DNA of 47,200 nt from Terriglobia bacterium (GTDB lineage: Bacteria; Acidobacteriota; Terriglobia; Bryobacterales; UBA6623). Location of the stretch: NCBI GenBank assembly GCA_009838515.1, contig VXRL01000068.1:1-47200 (forward strand), in the 5' to 3' direction. The notes below the pieces were generated by a model. The model had not been told where the DNA came from. It saw nothing but the letters and a program-made list of their open reading frames with translations, and made no database searches. Positions 15,590 to 25,071 of this stretch are shown one piece after another. Within the stretch, counting starts at the first letter, position 1; each line of letters starts with the position of its first letter. A program made the translations under genes and the position numbers.

Positions 15590-18094
15590 TCAGCGGGCCG
15601 TTGCTAGCGCCCTGCCAAGGCGAAGACTGTTTGCTAGCACGGATAGGCTTGAAAGGGCCATGGCGGCTGAGGCGAGTACCGGTGACAGCAGCAGGCCGGT
15701 CCACGGGTACAGGACGCCGGCTGCGATAGGAACGCCCAGCAAGTTATAGCCGAAAGCCCAAACGTAATTCTGAGCGATTGCGCGCTGCGTGCGCCTCGCC
15801 AGGTCAATCGCTCGGCCCACGTCTGCAGGGCTGTTGCGGACCAAGATGATGTCTGCCGACTCCACCGCGACGTCGCTGCCAGCGCCTATCGCGATGCCCA
15901 GATCGGCCTGCGCCAGGGCCGGAGCGTCGTTGATGCCGTCTCCCACCATTGCGACTCTTTCTCCGTCGGATTGAAGCCGCTCGATAGCGGATGCCTTGTC
16001 CACTGGCAGCACGGGTGCCAGCACGCGGTCGATGCCCGCCTGCGTCGCCGTGGCCCGCGCAACTCTGGCACTGTCGCCGCTGATCATCAAGGTCTTAATC
16101 CCACGCCTCCGCAGAGCGGACGTTGCGTCCACGGCATCGTGGTGAAGCGTGTCGCGCAACGCGAACGCGCCTGCTAAGGCTTGGCCTCGCGCCACTAGGA
16201 CGGTAGTCTTGCCCTCTTCGGAAAGACAATCTAGGTTCGTCCGGGCCTCCGTGATGGCGATTCCCCGGCCTGCCAGCAGTTCCGGCTTGCCAATGAGCCA
16301 CTCTTGGCCGGCAGACTCGGCACTGGCACCCGCCCCGGGGAGGGTCTTGAAGTTGCTGACGGCTTCGTCAGCACTCGGATCGAGGGCTGCGATGGCCTGC
16401 GCGATGGGGTGCTCGCTGCGACGCTCGATCGCGCAGGTCACGCGCAGCAAGTCGCCTCTGTCGACGTCTCCGTAGGTCTCGATGTCGGTCACTTCGAAGT
16501 TTCCGAGCGTCAGGGTCCCGGTCTTGTCGAACACGACGGTATCGAGATCTCGCGCGGCTTCCAGAGCCTCTCCATCACGCACCAAGATGCCGTGTTCCGC
16601 AGCCCTGCCGATTCCTACCGCCAGAGCTGCGGGCGTGGCTAGGCCTAACGCGCACGGGCATGCGATGATCAGCACGCTTACAGCACTGTTCGCAGCTTGG
16701 CGCAAACTGTCCTCGGACGGTGCCAGCAGGAGCCACGCCAAGAACGTCAATACCGCCAGGACTAGGATCGCCGGCACGAATACAGCGGCGATCCGGTCGG
16801 CCAGGCGCGCGGCCGGCGACTTCGAATTCTGCGCACGGCGCACGAATGCGATCATCCTGGACAGTGACGTCTCGCTTCCGACGCTCTCAGCCCGGACCAC
16901 TAGGTATCCTTCCTTGGCCAGAGAGCCGCTGAGCACCTCGCTGCCGCGAGACTTGTCGACCGGCACGCTCTCTCCGGTAAGCGGCGATTCGTCTATAGCG
17001 CCTGCGCCCTCGATGACCCCGCCATCAACCGGCACTCGTTCGCCTGCGCGTACAACTACGGCATCGCCAATCGCAAGTTCGTCCGTGGGTATCTCGGTTT
17101 CGTCTCCTCCGCGCAAGACTCGAACTGTTTCCGGTCGCAACTCCATCAGGCTTCGGATAGCGTTCGATGTCTTGCGCCGCGCTCGCGCTTCGAGCACCCT
17201 TCCCAGCAAGACCAACGTCAGAATCGCGGCGGCTGTCTCGAAGTACACCGGAGCCGAGCTGTGTCGCTCGACCCAACCGGGCATGACAGTCGCCACCATG
17301 CTGTACGCGAAGGCAGTGCCTGTTCCTACGGCTATGAGCGTGTTCATGTCGCTGCGAAGGTGCCTTGCGGCGTTCCAAGCAGCCGAATAGAACGGCGCGC
17401 CGCCGTAGACGACCACCGGCAGCGCCAGTGCAAGCTGTGCCCAGGCCGAGTCGCCGCCGAGCCTCCCATGGGACATGGCGAGCACGAGCAGCGGAATCGT
17501 GAAGATCGCCGAAACGACCAGTCTGCGCCGCAACCCACGCGCGGACGGCGCGCCGCGGAGCCTGTCAGAGTCGTCCCGGTCGACAGCTGCGCCGTAGCCC
17601 GCGCTCTCGATGCTTCGCAGCAGGTCCGCGGTGCTGGCAAGAGCCGGATCGAGAGTCACGTGCGCGCTCGCTTCGGCAAGGCTGACCTCGCATGTCTCAA
17701 CTCCCGGTGTCTTCAGGGCGGCCTGCTCGACCGACTGTACGCAGCTCGCGCACGTCATGCCCTCGATGCTCAGCCAGATTGACCTCGATTCGCGGACTTC
17801 CGGCTGCCGCGGTGCCAACGGCGTAGCCGGCGCCGCCGCGGCTGAGGCGGCAATGGAAAGGAGCTCACCGGAGGGCCCCGGTAGGTATCCGGCTGCCTGT
17901 ACGGCTTGCCGGATCGCGGAAAGATCGGTCAAGTGCGGATCGAATGCGACCTCAGCCGTCTGAGTAGCCAGCGCCGCGCTTGCGGAACGCACGCCTTCGA
18001 CGCCCAACAGGGCCTTCTCGACAGTTGCGACGCAATGGTCGCAGGTCATGCCTGCAAGCCCTACTGTCGTCGTCTCGACACCTGCGTGGCTCAA
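15590..18094 (-). CDS. copA: Copper-exporting P1B-type ATPase
   Basis: An 834-residue heavy-metal pump, most like Cu(I) exporters. Two N-terminal HMA domains each carry GMTCxxC (Cys18/Cys21 and Cys115/Cys118). The core has TGES (373-376), the transmembrane metal site CPC (Cys479, Cys481), the phosphorylation motif DKTGT (Asp523) and the hinge GDGINDAPAL. The last membrane segments carry YNLLGVPIAAG and the M-S-S-L-S region seen in CopA. The start is TTG at 18094 with GGGAGA 8 bases upstream, which decides it. No CueR/CopY regulator, copZ chaperone or operator was recognised nearby. A 115-bp gap separates its end from the guaB start. Confidence 0.95.
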   Translation of the reverse strand: MSHAGVETTTVGLAGMTCDHCVATVEKALLGVEGVRSASAALATQTAEVAFDPHLTDLSAIRQAVQAAGYLPGPSGELLSIAASAAAAPATPLAPRQPEVRESRSIWLSIEGMTCASCVQSVEQAALKTPGVETCEVSLAEASAHVTLDPALASTADLLRSIESAGYGAAVDRDDSDRLRGAPSARGLRRRLVVSAIFTIPLLVLAMSHGRLGGDSAWAQLALALPVVVYGGAPFYSAAWNAARHLRSDMNTLIAVGTGTAFAYSMVATVMPGWVERHSSAPVYFETAAAILTLVLLGRVLEARARRKTSNAIRSLMELRPETVRVLRGGDETEIPTDELAIGDAVVVRAGERVPVDGGVIEGAGAIDESPLTGESVPVDKSRGSEVLSGSLAKEGYLVVRAESVGSETSLSRMIAFVRRAQNSKSPAARLADRIAAVFVPAILVLAVLTFLAWLLLAPSEDSLRQAANSAVSVLIIACPCALGLATPAALAVGIGRAAEHGILVRDGEALEAARDLDTVVFDKTGTLTLGNFEVTDIETYGDVDRGDLLRVTCAIERRSEHPIAQAIAALDPSADEAVSNFKTLPGAGASAESAGQEWLIGKPELLAGRGIAITEARTNLDCLSEEGKTTVLVARGQALAGAFALRDTLHHDAVDATSALRRRGIKTLMISGDSARVARATATQAGIDRVLAPVLPVDKASAIERLQSDGERVAMVGDGINDAPALAQADLGIAIGAGSDVAVESADIILVRNSPADVGRAIDLARRTQRAIAQNYVWAFGYNLLGVPIAAGVLYPWTGLLLSPVLASAAMALSSLSVLANSLRLGRALATAR

Positions 18095-18583
18095 TCGATT
18101 CTCCCGCCATTCCGCGCGGCACCCGCGCCGGACTCGTCGGCCCCATCCTGCACTCGGTCGGGACCCTCGCGACCGGGCGAATGTCGCCTGGCTTCCTTAA
18201 TGGTAGGGCGGGATCGCCCGTCAATCTCGACTTCGACGTCGCTGGAGTGCGTCCGTCGTCCGCCGCTCACCGGCTTCGTGCCGCGGGGCGGGGCGATTCC
18301 GGGCACTCTACGGTCTCATTCCGAGCGGTGCGCGGGTAGTTTTCCGGCAAGTTCGAGGGCTGAGTTCCTCAACTGTTGGACGAAGTGGTCAAGGCGTGCT
18401 AACTTGAAGTTACGGCTAAGCTTTGATCCTGGCAATCAGCCGGGTTCTGCGCAGTTGTTGGACGACCGTACTCCAATCCGCAGCGTGTCCGGCAGAAGCC
18501 TTCCGTGATCGACCAGCGTATTCCGTATAGTCACGCTCTTCGTGATGCGGTTCTGTTAGGATTTTCTATCCAAGGGAAGGTTC
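18095..18583. other. Divergent non-coding region between copA and aroF
   Basis: This 489-bp region must hold the promoters of copA (minus) and the DAHP synthase gene (plus). An inverted repeat TAACTT-G-AAGTTA lies at 18400-18412. A direct repeat TGTTGGACGA occurs at 18374-18383 and 18456-18465. TATAGT near 18525-18530 is a possible -10 for the plus strand. No MerR-type copper operator and no peptide-leader attenuator were recognised. Confidence 0.45.
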
Positions 18584-19627
18584 ATGATCATTTCGATGAA
18601 GCCGGGCGCGACGCGCGAGCAGGTTGACCGCGTCTGTAGCCGAATCCAGGAGATGGACTTTGCGGTCCGTTCCATCCAAGGCGACGAACGCGTCGTGATC
18701 GCAGCGGTGGGCTTGGGGGACGTAACCCACGCGATCGAGGTTCTGCGATCCGTCGAAGGTGTCGAAAACGGTGTGCCGATCAGTGCGCCTTACAAGCTCG
18801 TGAGCAAGCAGGTCAAGAGCGATCGCACGGTCGTGCAGGTCGGCGAGGCTTCGATCGGCGGCGACGAGTTCGCCATCATCGCCGGTCCCTGCTCGGTCGA
18901 GACCGAAGGGCAGATCATGGCTTGCGCAGAAGCCGTTGCCTCGGCCGGAGGACGCTTCCTGCGAGGAGGCGCTTACAAGCCCCGCACCAGCCCGTACAGT
19001 TTCCAAGGCTTGGAGGAAGAGGGGCTCCGTCTGCTGCGCAAGGCAGGTGACAGTCACGGGCTCAAGGTGGTTACCGAAGTCATGACCGTGACGAACGTCC
19101 AGCTCGTAGCCGAGTATGCCGACGTGCTCCAGATCGGTGCCCGCAACGTGCAGAACTTCCCACTTCTCAAGGAAGTTGGTGCCACGACCAGCTGTCCGGT
19201 TATGCTCAAGCGCGGACAAAGCGCAACCATCGAGGAATTCCTGCTCTCGGCCGAGTACATCGTCACGAACGGCAACCCGAGTGTCTTTCTCTGCGAGCGC
19301 GGCATTCGCACCTTCGAGTCGGCTACCCGCAACACCCTAGATATCAATGCGGTGCCGGTGCTTAACCAGCTCACGCACCTGCCAGTAATCCTCGATCCGG
19401 CGCACGCTACGGGCAAGCGCGCCCTGATTCCGCCGCTGATGCGTGCCTCCGTCGCAGTCGGCGCCGATGGTGCCATGGTTGAGATCCATCCTGATCCGGA
19501 GCGGGCTTGGAGCGACGGGGCGCAGTCGATGACATTCAGCTCGTTCAGCGAGATGATGCGGGAAATCGAGCCGTACGTGGAGCTTTGGAAAGCTACGCGG
19601 CTACAGGCGGCTTGCGTACCCGCGTGA
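18584..19627 (+). CDS. aroF: 3-deoxy-7-phosphoheptulonate synthase (type I-beta)
   Basis: DAHP synthase joins phosphoenolpyruvate and erythrose-4-phosphate, the first step of the shikimate pathway. The 347 residues contain an N-terminal ferredoxin-like regulatory domain ([20 protein letters not shown], about 1-70) as in Thermotoga-type enzymes, where it mediates feedback by Tyr/Phe. The barrel follows: [66 protein letters not shown] and [28 protein letters not shown] and DPAHATG hold substrate and metal residues. The ATG has GGGAAGG just upstream. rfbC follows 13 bp later, but the two do not share a pathway. Confidence 0.96.
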   Translation: MIISMKPGATREQVDRVCSRIQEMDFAVRSIQGDERVVIAAVGLGDVTHAIEVLRSVEGVENGVPISAPYKLVSKQVKSDRTVVQVGEASIGGDEFAIIAGPCSVETEGQIMACAEAVASAGGRFLRGGAYKPRTSPYSFQGLEEEGLRLLRKAGDSHGLKVVTEVMTVTNVQLVAEYADVLQIGARNVQNFPLLKEVGATTSCPVMLKRGQSATIEEFLLSAEYIVTNGNPSVFLCERGIRTFESATRNTLDINAVPVLNQLTHLPVILDPAHATGKRALIPPLMRASVAVGADGAMVEIHPDPERAWSDGAQSMTFSSFSEMMREIEPYVELWKATRLQAACVPA

Positions 19628-19640
19628 GGACGCCGGTTCC

Positions 19641-20213
19641 GTGCCGGGCGAGGGCGGCCGAACCGTCGGCGAGGTCGGCTCGATCAAGCTGACGCTTCCT
19701 CAGTGCCGGCCCGGGCTGGGAGACTTGATTGTTCGCCCGGATGCGCCTGAGCTGATCGACGGCGTCCGGATAGCGGAATTCCCGCTCTGGCCGGACGACC
19801 GGGGGTATTTCCTTGAGGTAGCGCGGTTGGGGCAGGGACTGCCCGCAGGGTTTCCCAGCGCTACGACGCAAGTTTCGGTGGCGCTCAGTTATCCGGGCAC
19901 CGTCAAGGCGTTTCACTATCACACCCGGCAAAGCGACCTGTGGGTGCCGTGCCGCGGCATGCTGCAGGTCGCCCTCTGTGACTTGCGGGAAGGCTCTCCG
20001 ACGCATGGGGCGCGCAACACGCTCTATATCGGGCAGCTCCGCCCGTGGCAGCTGCTGATTCCCCCGGGAGTTGCGCACGGGTACAAGGTGATCGGCGACT
20101 CGGAGGCTGTGCTGGTGTACCTCACCGACCGGCAGTACGACCCGTCCGACGAGGGCCGCTTGCCCCACGACAGCCCGGAGATCGCGTACGACTGGGAGAC
20201 TCAGCGCAAGTGA
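19641..20213 (+). CDS. rfbC: dTDP-4-dehydrorhamnose 3,5-epimerase family protein
   Basis: A 190-residue cupin of the RmlC family, which epimerises dTDP-4-keto-6-deoxyglucose on the way to dTDP-L-rhamnose. Seen are the opening [27 protein letters not shown], the catalytic-His strand [22 protein letters not shown], and [26 protein letters not shown] with a second conserved HG. Because RmlC homologues also act in other deoxysugar routes, the exact sugar is inferred. The start is GTG at 19641; the first 30 residues are less conserved, so a later start is possible. The stop codon overlaps the rfbB start. Confidence 0.85.
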   Translation: MPGEGGRTVGEVGSIKLTLPQCRPGLGDLIVRPDAPELIDGVRIAEFPLWPDDRGYFLEVARLGQGLPAGFPSATTQVSVALSYPGTVKAFHYHTRQSDLWVPCRGMLQVALCDLREGSPTHGARNTLYIGQLRPWQLLIPPGVAHGYKVIGDSEAVLVYLTDRQYDPSDEGRLPHDSPEIAYDWETQRK

Positions 20214-21238
20214 GGTTGCTGGTCACCGGCGGGGCCGGCTTCATAGGCTCGAACTTTGTCCGCCAAGCCTTGCAAGGCGGCCGGCAAGTGGAGACTCTCG
20301 TCTTGGACCTGCTCACTTATGCCGGCAACCTGGAGAATCTGGCACCGGTTGCTGATCTGCCAACGTTTCGATTCAGCCGGGTTGACATTCGCGATGCGGC
20401 GGCAGTTCGCGACGCCTTCAGGAGCTTTCGTCCCGAGGCGGTCGTGCATTTCGCGGCCGAGTCCCACGTGGACCGCAGCATTCACTCCCCGGCGGAGTTT
20501 GTCTCGACCAACGTAACGGGCACTGGCGTGCTGCTCGAGGCAGCGCGCGAGTGGCCGGTAGAGCGATTCCTTCACGTTTCCACGGACGAGGTTTACGGGA
20601 GCATCACGGAACCGCATGCCGCCGACGAAGAACGGCCGCTGAGCCCGTCGAATCCTTACTCGGCCTCCAAAGCCGGTGCCGACCTGCTGGTGTTGGCATA
20701 CGCGAAGACGCATTCTCTTCCGGTGCTCATCACGCGAGCGTCCAACAACTACGGACCGTACCAGTTTCCCGAAAAGCTCATACCGCTGATGATCACCAAT
20801 GCCCTCGCCGACAAGCCGCTGCCTGTATATGGCGACGGGCTTCAGGTGAGGGACTGGCTGCACGTCCACGACCACTGCCGAGCGATCGAAGCGGTCCTCG
20901 CCGCGGGTCGTAGCGGCGAGACGTATAACATCGGCGGCGAGTGCTCGATGCAGAACATCGAGGTCGTTCGGCGCGTGCTGGACTGCTGTCGCAAGCCGCA
21001 GTCCTTGATCGAATACGTTCTGGATCGCCCTGGCCATGACCGTCGTTACGCGCTCGATTCAAAGAAGGTCAGGAGCGACACGGGCTGGGAGCCTCGCATA
21101 GACTTCGATTCTGGATTGTGGGAGACAGTGCGATGGTTCCGCGACAACCCGCAGTGGTTTGCGCGAGTGCGCTCGGGGGAGTACCGGAACTTGTACGAGC
21201 TGAACTACTCCCAACGGGGCGAGTCGCCGCCTGTCTGA
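20210..21238 (+). CDS. rfbB: dTDP-glucose 4,6-dehydratase
   Basis: RmlB converts dTDP-glucose to dTDP-4-keto-6-deoxyglucose, the step before RfbC. The 342 residues form an extended SDR: NAD motif TGGAGFIGSNF near the start, LDLLTYAGNLENL, HFAAESHVDRSI, the catalytic STDEVYGS, and NPYSASKAGADLL with the Tyr-x-x-x-Lys pair. VYGDGLQVRDWLHVHDHCRAI and RPGHDRRYALDSKK are typical of RmlB. The start is GTG at 20210, overlapping the rfbC stop (GTGA), so the two genes are translationally coupled. The frame extends upstream within rfbC without homology. rfbA and rfbD are not in this window. Confidence 0.95.
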   Translation: MRLLVTGGAGFIGSNFVRQALQGGRQVETLVLDLLTYAGNLENLAPVADLPTFRFSRVDIRDAAAVRDAFRSFRPEAVVHFAAESHVDRSIHSPAEFVSTNVTGTGVLLEAAREWPVERFLHVSTDEVYGSITEPHAADEERPLSPSNPYSASKAGADLLVLAYAKTHSLPVLITRASNNYGPYQFPEKLIPLMITNALADKPLPVYGDGLQVRDWLHVHDHCRAIEAVLAAGRSGETYNIGGECSMQNIEVVRRVLDCCRKPQSLIEYVLDRPGHDRRYALDSKKVRSDTGWEPRIDFDSGLWETVRWFRDNPQWFARVRSGEYRNLYELNYSQRGESPPV

Positions 21239-21320
21239 CACTGCGGGCCGCTGGCGATCGTGGCCTCGGAACTTCGCGCCGTGGCGAGCAAGTTGCAGAG
21301 GCCGGTTTATCGAGACTACG

Positions 21321-21376
21321 ATTATTTTTGCAATAATTATTCTAAAAGAAATACTGATATTATGCATAATTAATAC
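21321..21376 (+). promoter_or_regulatory. Very AT-rich leader of the ATPase gene, with palindromes
   Basis: About 56 bases just before ATG 21377 are roughly four-fifths A/T, in sharp contrast with the GC-rich genes on both sides. Two perfect palindromes occur: AATAATTATT (21332-21341) and ATTATGCATAAT (21359-21370). TTGCAA (21328-21333) and AATACT (21350-21355) are 16 bases apart and could be a promoter; the second palindrome would then be an operator near the start. No ribosome-binding site is seen. Function is inferred from composition and position. Confidence 0.45.
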
Positions 21377-22768
21377 ATGGAATTCCTCGGCCGCGACAGC
21401 GAGCTCCGGCGCTTGAACCAGGCATTGGCCCGAACGGGATCGTTCTCCGTGATCTGGGGCAGGCGGCGCGCCGGAAAGTCGCGTCTCCTGATTGAATGGT
21501 GCAGACACTGCGACGGACTGTATGCCATTGGGGAGAATTCTGCGCCTGAGGTACAACGTCGCTATTTGGCTTCCGCTGTCGCGGAGCGGTTTCCTGGCTT
21601 TGCGGATATCGAGTACCCCACCTGGCGGTCGCTGTTGGCCCGGCTTTCGGTGGAGGCCGATCAGGTCGGGTGGCGGGGGCCATTTATCGTCGACGAACTG
21701 CAGCATTTGATGGCTGCCGATCGTTGCTTTCTCAGCCAGTTCCAAAACTGGCTCGACCAGCCGGGCAGGAACCTGTGCGTCGCAGTCAGCGGATCGAGCC
21801 GGCGCACGATGCATTGGGCGGTCGCAGATGCCAGTGCCCCGCCGCTCGGCCGGGCAGTTGAATCTTTCGCCTTGCGCCCTCTCAGGGCGGGCTATCTTGC
21901 GGACGCCTTCGAGTTTCGTCGGTTTAGCGACTTGGTAGGAATCTACGCTCTCTGGGGAGGGATGCCGCGCTATTGGGAATCGGCGGTCCCCTTCGGCGAG
22001 GACATCGATGGAGCGGTCGATACCCTTGTTCTCGATCCTTCTGGCCCGCTCCATCACGAACCGGAGCACCTGCTCCATGAAGAGACTCCCCCGGCGACCG
22101 CCCTGCGTCCTCTTCTCGACGTGGTCGGCTCGGGTGCGTGCCGCCTCGGCGAGATCGCCGGGAGCCTCGGCCGTCCCGCAACGAGCCTCGCCAAGCCGAT
22201 CGCCGCGCTCATCGAAATGGGTTTCGTTCGCCGAGAAGTCCCATTCGGCAGCGATCCGCGCTCGGGGAAGCGCAGTCTCTACCGCATTGACGATCCATTC
22301 CTGCGCATGTGGTTTCGCGTGGTAGCCCCGCACCGCGCCACGCTTACCGCCGCCCACCCCGAATCACGCCTCCGCTCCTGGCATCGCTACCAGCGTGAGC
22401 TGGAAGCCAGAGCTTGGGAGGAATTGTGTAGCGCTGCTGTGCCGCGGCTGCATCAATCCGACCATCCTCTTGCCCGACTCGGCCCTTTCGAGCCTGCGCA
22501 GCGGTTCTGGCACAGAAGCGCCCCCGAGCGAGACATCGTCGCGCGTTCAGTTGACGGAAGCCGAGTCTTGGTCGGCGAAGCGAAGCGTTCGTTGGATTCC
22601 AAGAATGCCGGAAGATTGCTGGCGGGGCTTGCCAGCGCCGACCTGCCGGGCGCGAGGGATTGCGACATCGTTCCCGTGCTCTTCGCCCCCCAGGCGGACG
22701 ATCTGCCCCGTCAGAACGAACTCGGCTTTGTGGTGGATGCCGAATCCGTGTTCAGTGCTCTGCGGTGA
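21377..22768 (+). CDS. Archaeal-type AAA ATPase with DUF234-like nuclease-fold tail
   Basis: A 463-residue protein of the ATPase plus DUF234 type. The N-terminus (MEFLGRDSELRRLNQAL) is typical. Walker A is GRRRAGKS (28-35) and Walker B is FIVDE (Asp106, Glu107). A winged-helix region lies near 240-300 (ALIEMGFVRREVPF). The C-terminal part has Asp386 in ERDIV and Glu401-x-Lys403 in GEAKRS, the D...ExK layout of PD-(D/E)xK nucleases. Many bacteria and archaea carry one or more copies, often horizontally acquired; cellular function is unknown, and DNA binding or cleavage is plausible. The gene itself is GC-rich like its neighbours but its leader is not. It stands alone between rfbB and a convergent dehydrogenase gene. 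Confidence 0.82.
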   Translation: MEFLGRDSELRRLNQALARTGSFSVIWGRRRAGKSRLLIEWCRHCDGLYAIGENSAPEVQRRYLASAVAERFPGFADIEYPTWRSLLARLSVEADQVGWRGPFIVDELQHLMAADRCFLSQFQNWLDQPGRNLCVAVSGSSRRTMHWAVADASAPPLGRAVESFALRPLRAGYLADAFEFRRFSDLVGIYALWGGMPRYWESAVPFGEDIDGAVDTLVLDPSGPLHHEPEHLLHEETPPATALRPLLDVVGSGACRLGEIAGSLGRPATSLAKPIAALIEMGFVRREVPFGSDPRSGKRSLYRIDDPFLRMWFRVVAPHRATLTAAHPESRLRSWHRYQRELEARAWEELCSAAVPRLHQSDHPLARLGPFEPAQRFWHRSAPERDIVARSVDGSRVLVGEAKRSLDSKNAGRLLAGLASADLPGARDCDIVPVLFAPQADDLPRQNELGFVVDAESVFSALR

Positions 22769-22855
22769 TTCGGCAGACTGCGCCCTGAAGCATGGCGGGC
22801 GGGCTCGTGCGACTGATGCGCCCTACTGGACGAAGGCGTGCGCCTAGGCGGCTCG

Positions 22856-23857
22856 TCAGAACCACCGCTGCTTGTCAACCACGTTGCGCAACCGCTCTCC
22901 CCGGACAAACCTGCCCGCATTGTCGAGCAAGACTTCGAGATGCCTCTCGGCGACGGCTGGGGAGTGCCCTGCGATATGCGGCGTCAGGATGACGTTCTCG
23001 TGGTTCCACAGGGGATGCTCCGGTGGCAGCGGCTCAACCTCGTACACGTCGAGCGCCGCACCCCCGATCTCGCCCTCGTCCAGCGCGCTACACAGATCGT
23101 CTAGATTGACGATTACGCCGCGCCCGATGTTGATCAGCACGGCGCTGGACTTCATCAGGGCGAACTTGTCGCTGCGAAACAAGCCCTCGGTGTCTGGTGT
23201 GTGAGGGGCGGCGATCACGACATAATCGCTCTCGGCCAGTAGATCGTCCAAACGGTCTGTGCCCCTAGGGCCGATGACGCCTGCGGGCGCATCACGGGGA
23301 TCGGCGTCGACTGCCACGACTCGCATCCCGAAGCACACGCCCCTGCGAGCGATCTCGCTGCCGATCGATCCCAGTCCGACCACTCCCAGGGTCGACCCGG
23401 CCAGCGTCGTGTGAGCGAGATCGACGCCTGTTGTCACTGCCGGGCCACTGCGGAACGACTGGCCCTGCTTGCTCCCGCCATAGGGCTTCCATTCCCTGCG
23501 CTCCTGTTGACGGATGTAGATGTGCAGGTTGCGTGCGAAGCACAGCATGCAGCCGAACACATGGTCTGCGATGTTGTCGTGGAACAGGCCGCGCATGTTG
23601 GTCAGTTGCAGGGGATGCGCTGCCAGCCCCGGAAATATGTAGTGTTCGAGACTGGCGGTCGGCGATTGCACCCACCTCAGTTGCCGGGCCGCCGCCAGCA
23701 TCGCTGATGTGAGCTTGCCGAAGAATCCGTCGGCATCCGCAATCTCGGCAACGGCCTCGGCCTCGCTCGTGCAGTTCACGACCCGCATAGGCGCAGCGGC
23801 CGCCACGATCCGCGCGAGCCGCGGAGTCTCCACTTCGGGATGGAGCACCAGCTTCAT
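22856..23857 (-). CDS. D-isomer-specific 2-hydroxyacid dehydrogenase
   Basis: A 333-residue NAD(P)-dependent oxidoreductase of the D-2-hydroxyacid dehydrogenase family. The Rossmann motif GLGSIG is at 161-166, and the catalytic triad is visible as Arg246 (NIGRG), Glu275 (EVEPLP) and His294 (TPHIAGHS). The N-terminal substrate half (WVQSPTASLEHYIFPGL) is of the variant kind without a GxG signature, so the substrate is not predictable. The ATG at 23857 overlaps the stop of the upstream amidohydrolase gene (ATGA), so it is the third gene of a coupled operon. A longer frame upstream of this ATG has no homology and lies in the neighbour. Confidence 0.92.
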   Translation of the reverse strand: MKLVLHPEVETPRLARIVAAAAPMRVVNCTSEAEAVAEIADADGFFGKLTSAMLAAARQLRWVQSPTASLEHYIFPGLAAHPLQLTNMRGLFHDNIADHVFGCMLCFARNLHIYIRQQERREWKPYGGSKQGQSFRSGPAVTTGVDLAHTTLAGSTLGVVGLGSIGSEIARRGVCFGMRVVAVDADPRDAPAGVIGPRGTDRLDDLLAESDYVVIAAPHTPDTEGLFRSDKFALMKSSAVLINIGRGVIVNLDDLCSALDEGEIGGAALDVYEVEPLPPEHPLWNHENVILTPHIAGHSPAVAERHLEVLLDNAGRFVRGERLRNVVDKQRWF

Positions 23858-25071
23858 CGGAGCTCCTCGCTGACCACTTCGCCTTCGATGATCACAGCCA
23901 CACAATGGGTCGAATACTCGAACGGATCCCCGTCGTACAGGGCGATGTCCCCGTCTTTGCCGACCTCGATGGACCCGATCCGATCGTCCACCCCGAGCAG
24001 GCGTGCGGCGTTGATCGTGATACTGCGCAGCGCATCGTCGAATCCAAGGCCGTGGGCGGCGGCCACGCCGGCCTCGAACAGCACCAAGCGGCTCTTCGGC
24101 ACGTACGGCTCGTAGCCGCCCTGCAGCGCGATCGGGATCCCGGCGTCGCGCAGCCTCGCGGCGGTCTCGAAACTCAGGTTCTCCGTCTCGCCTTGGGCCC
24201 GCATCATGGCCGGGTGCACGATGACCGAGACACCGGCATCGCGGATTTGGTCCAGGACATCGTACGCTTCCGCGACTCCGTCCAGCACGACTGGGATGTC
24301 GAACTCTTCGCGAATGCGCAGCACAGTGAGGATGTCTTGGGTTCTTTGCGCGGTGACGAGCAACGGAACGTTGCTCTCCAAGACTTCGCCGAGGGCCTCG
24401 AGCCGCAGGTCGCGATCCGGGTGCCCGTCTTCGTCCTCCGCCGAGCGCCGGTCAAGGTATTCGCGCGTCTTGATCAGTTCCGCACGCAGCATGGCGGCCA
24501 TCTTCGCCCGTGTCCCCGGGGCCTTGTTTCCACGCTCTCGCGCCCCGTCGCCGACAGTCGCCGCGATCATGGCCAAGGGCTTGACGACGGCCTCTTCGAC
24601 GGTCAGCCCGCGCGTCTTCATGACTGCCGTCTGGCCGCTCACAAGTGATCGCGGTGCATGGCCCGTGTGGACAGTCGTCACGCCGTACCCGCGCACCCAC
24701 TCGACCAACGCTTCGCGCGGATTGTAGGCGTCGATGGCGCGCAGTTCGGGCTGCATCGGAGCGGACGCCTCGATTTGGTCTTGATCGTGCTCCTGGTTCA
24801 GGTACCCGCTAAGCCCGATCGTCGAGCGAGCATCGATCAACCCGGGCGTCACCACGGCGGCGGTCAAGGTGCGAAAACCGTCTGGAATCTCGATCTCGTC
24901 GGCCGGTCCCACTTGGCTGATCTTGCGGTCCTCGATAACCACCACGGCGTTCTTGAGCGGCTCGCCCGCGGCCGTGTGAACGGTCGCGCCGGTCACGGCG
25001 ATCTGGCCGAATGCGGAACCGGACGAGGCGATGCCCGCGACCAGCGCCGCGAGTCTCTGCCGGCGGGTCAT
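23854..25071 (-). CDS. Amidohydrolase-like protein lacking metal ligands (predicted pseudo-enzyme)
   Basis: A 405-residue exported protein with the amidohydrolase fold: signal peptide to about residue 22, small beta-sandwich, TIM barrel, and the closing LLGVDDRIGSIEVGKDGDIALYDGDPF. It aligns along its length with the next gene upstream (25068-26372). Where that paralogue has DTHSH this one has DARST; VHFHTHRHDDILTVLRL becomes LLVTAQRTQDILTVLRI; VLQHVSDG becomes VLDGVAEA; and FHTDDP has no Asp equivalent. All metal ligands of the family are thus missing, so hydrolysis by the standard mechanism is unlikely. It overlaps both neighbours by 4 bp. It may serve as a partner subunit of the active paralogue. 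Confidence 0.88.
   Translation of the reverse strand: MTRRQRLAALVAGIASSGSAFGQIAVTGATVHTAAGEPLKNAVVVIEDRKISQVGPADEIEIPDGFRTLTAAVVTPGLIDARSTIGLSGYLNQEHDQDQIEASAPMQPELRAIDAYNPREALVEWVRGYGVTTVHTGHAPRSLVSGQTAVMKTRGLTVEEAVVKPLAMIAATVGDGARERGNKAPGTRAKMAAMLRAELIKTREYLDRRSAEDEDGHPDRDLRLEALGEVLESNVPLLVTAQRTQDILTVLRIREEFDIPVVLDGVAEAYDVLDQIRDAGVSVIVHPAMMRAQGETENLSFETAARLRDAGIPIALQGGYEPYVPKSRLVLFEAGVAAAHGLGFDDALRSITINAARLLGVDDRIGSIEVGKDGDIALYDGDPFEYSTHCVAVIIEGEVVSEELR

Noticed and set aside
21059..22357. 432-codon open frame antisense to rfbB end and the ATPase gene
   Set aside because: No recognisable domain, and it crosses the AT-rich leader; the plus-strand ATPase is well supported.
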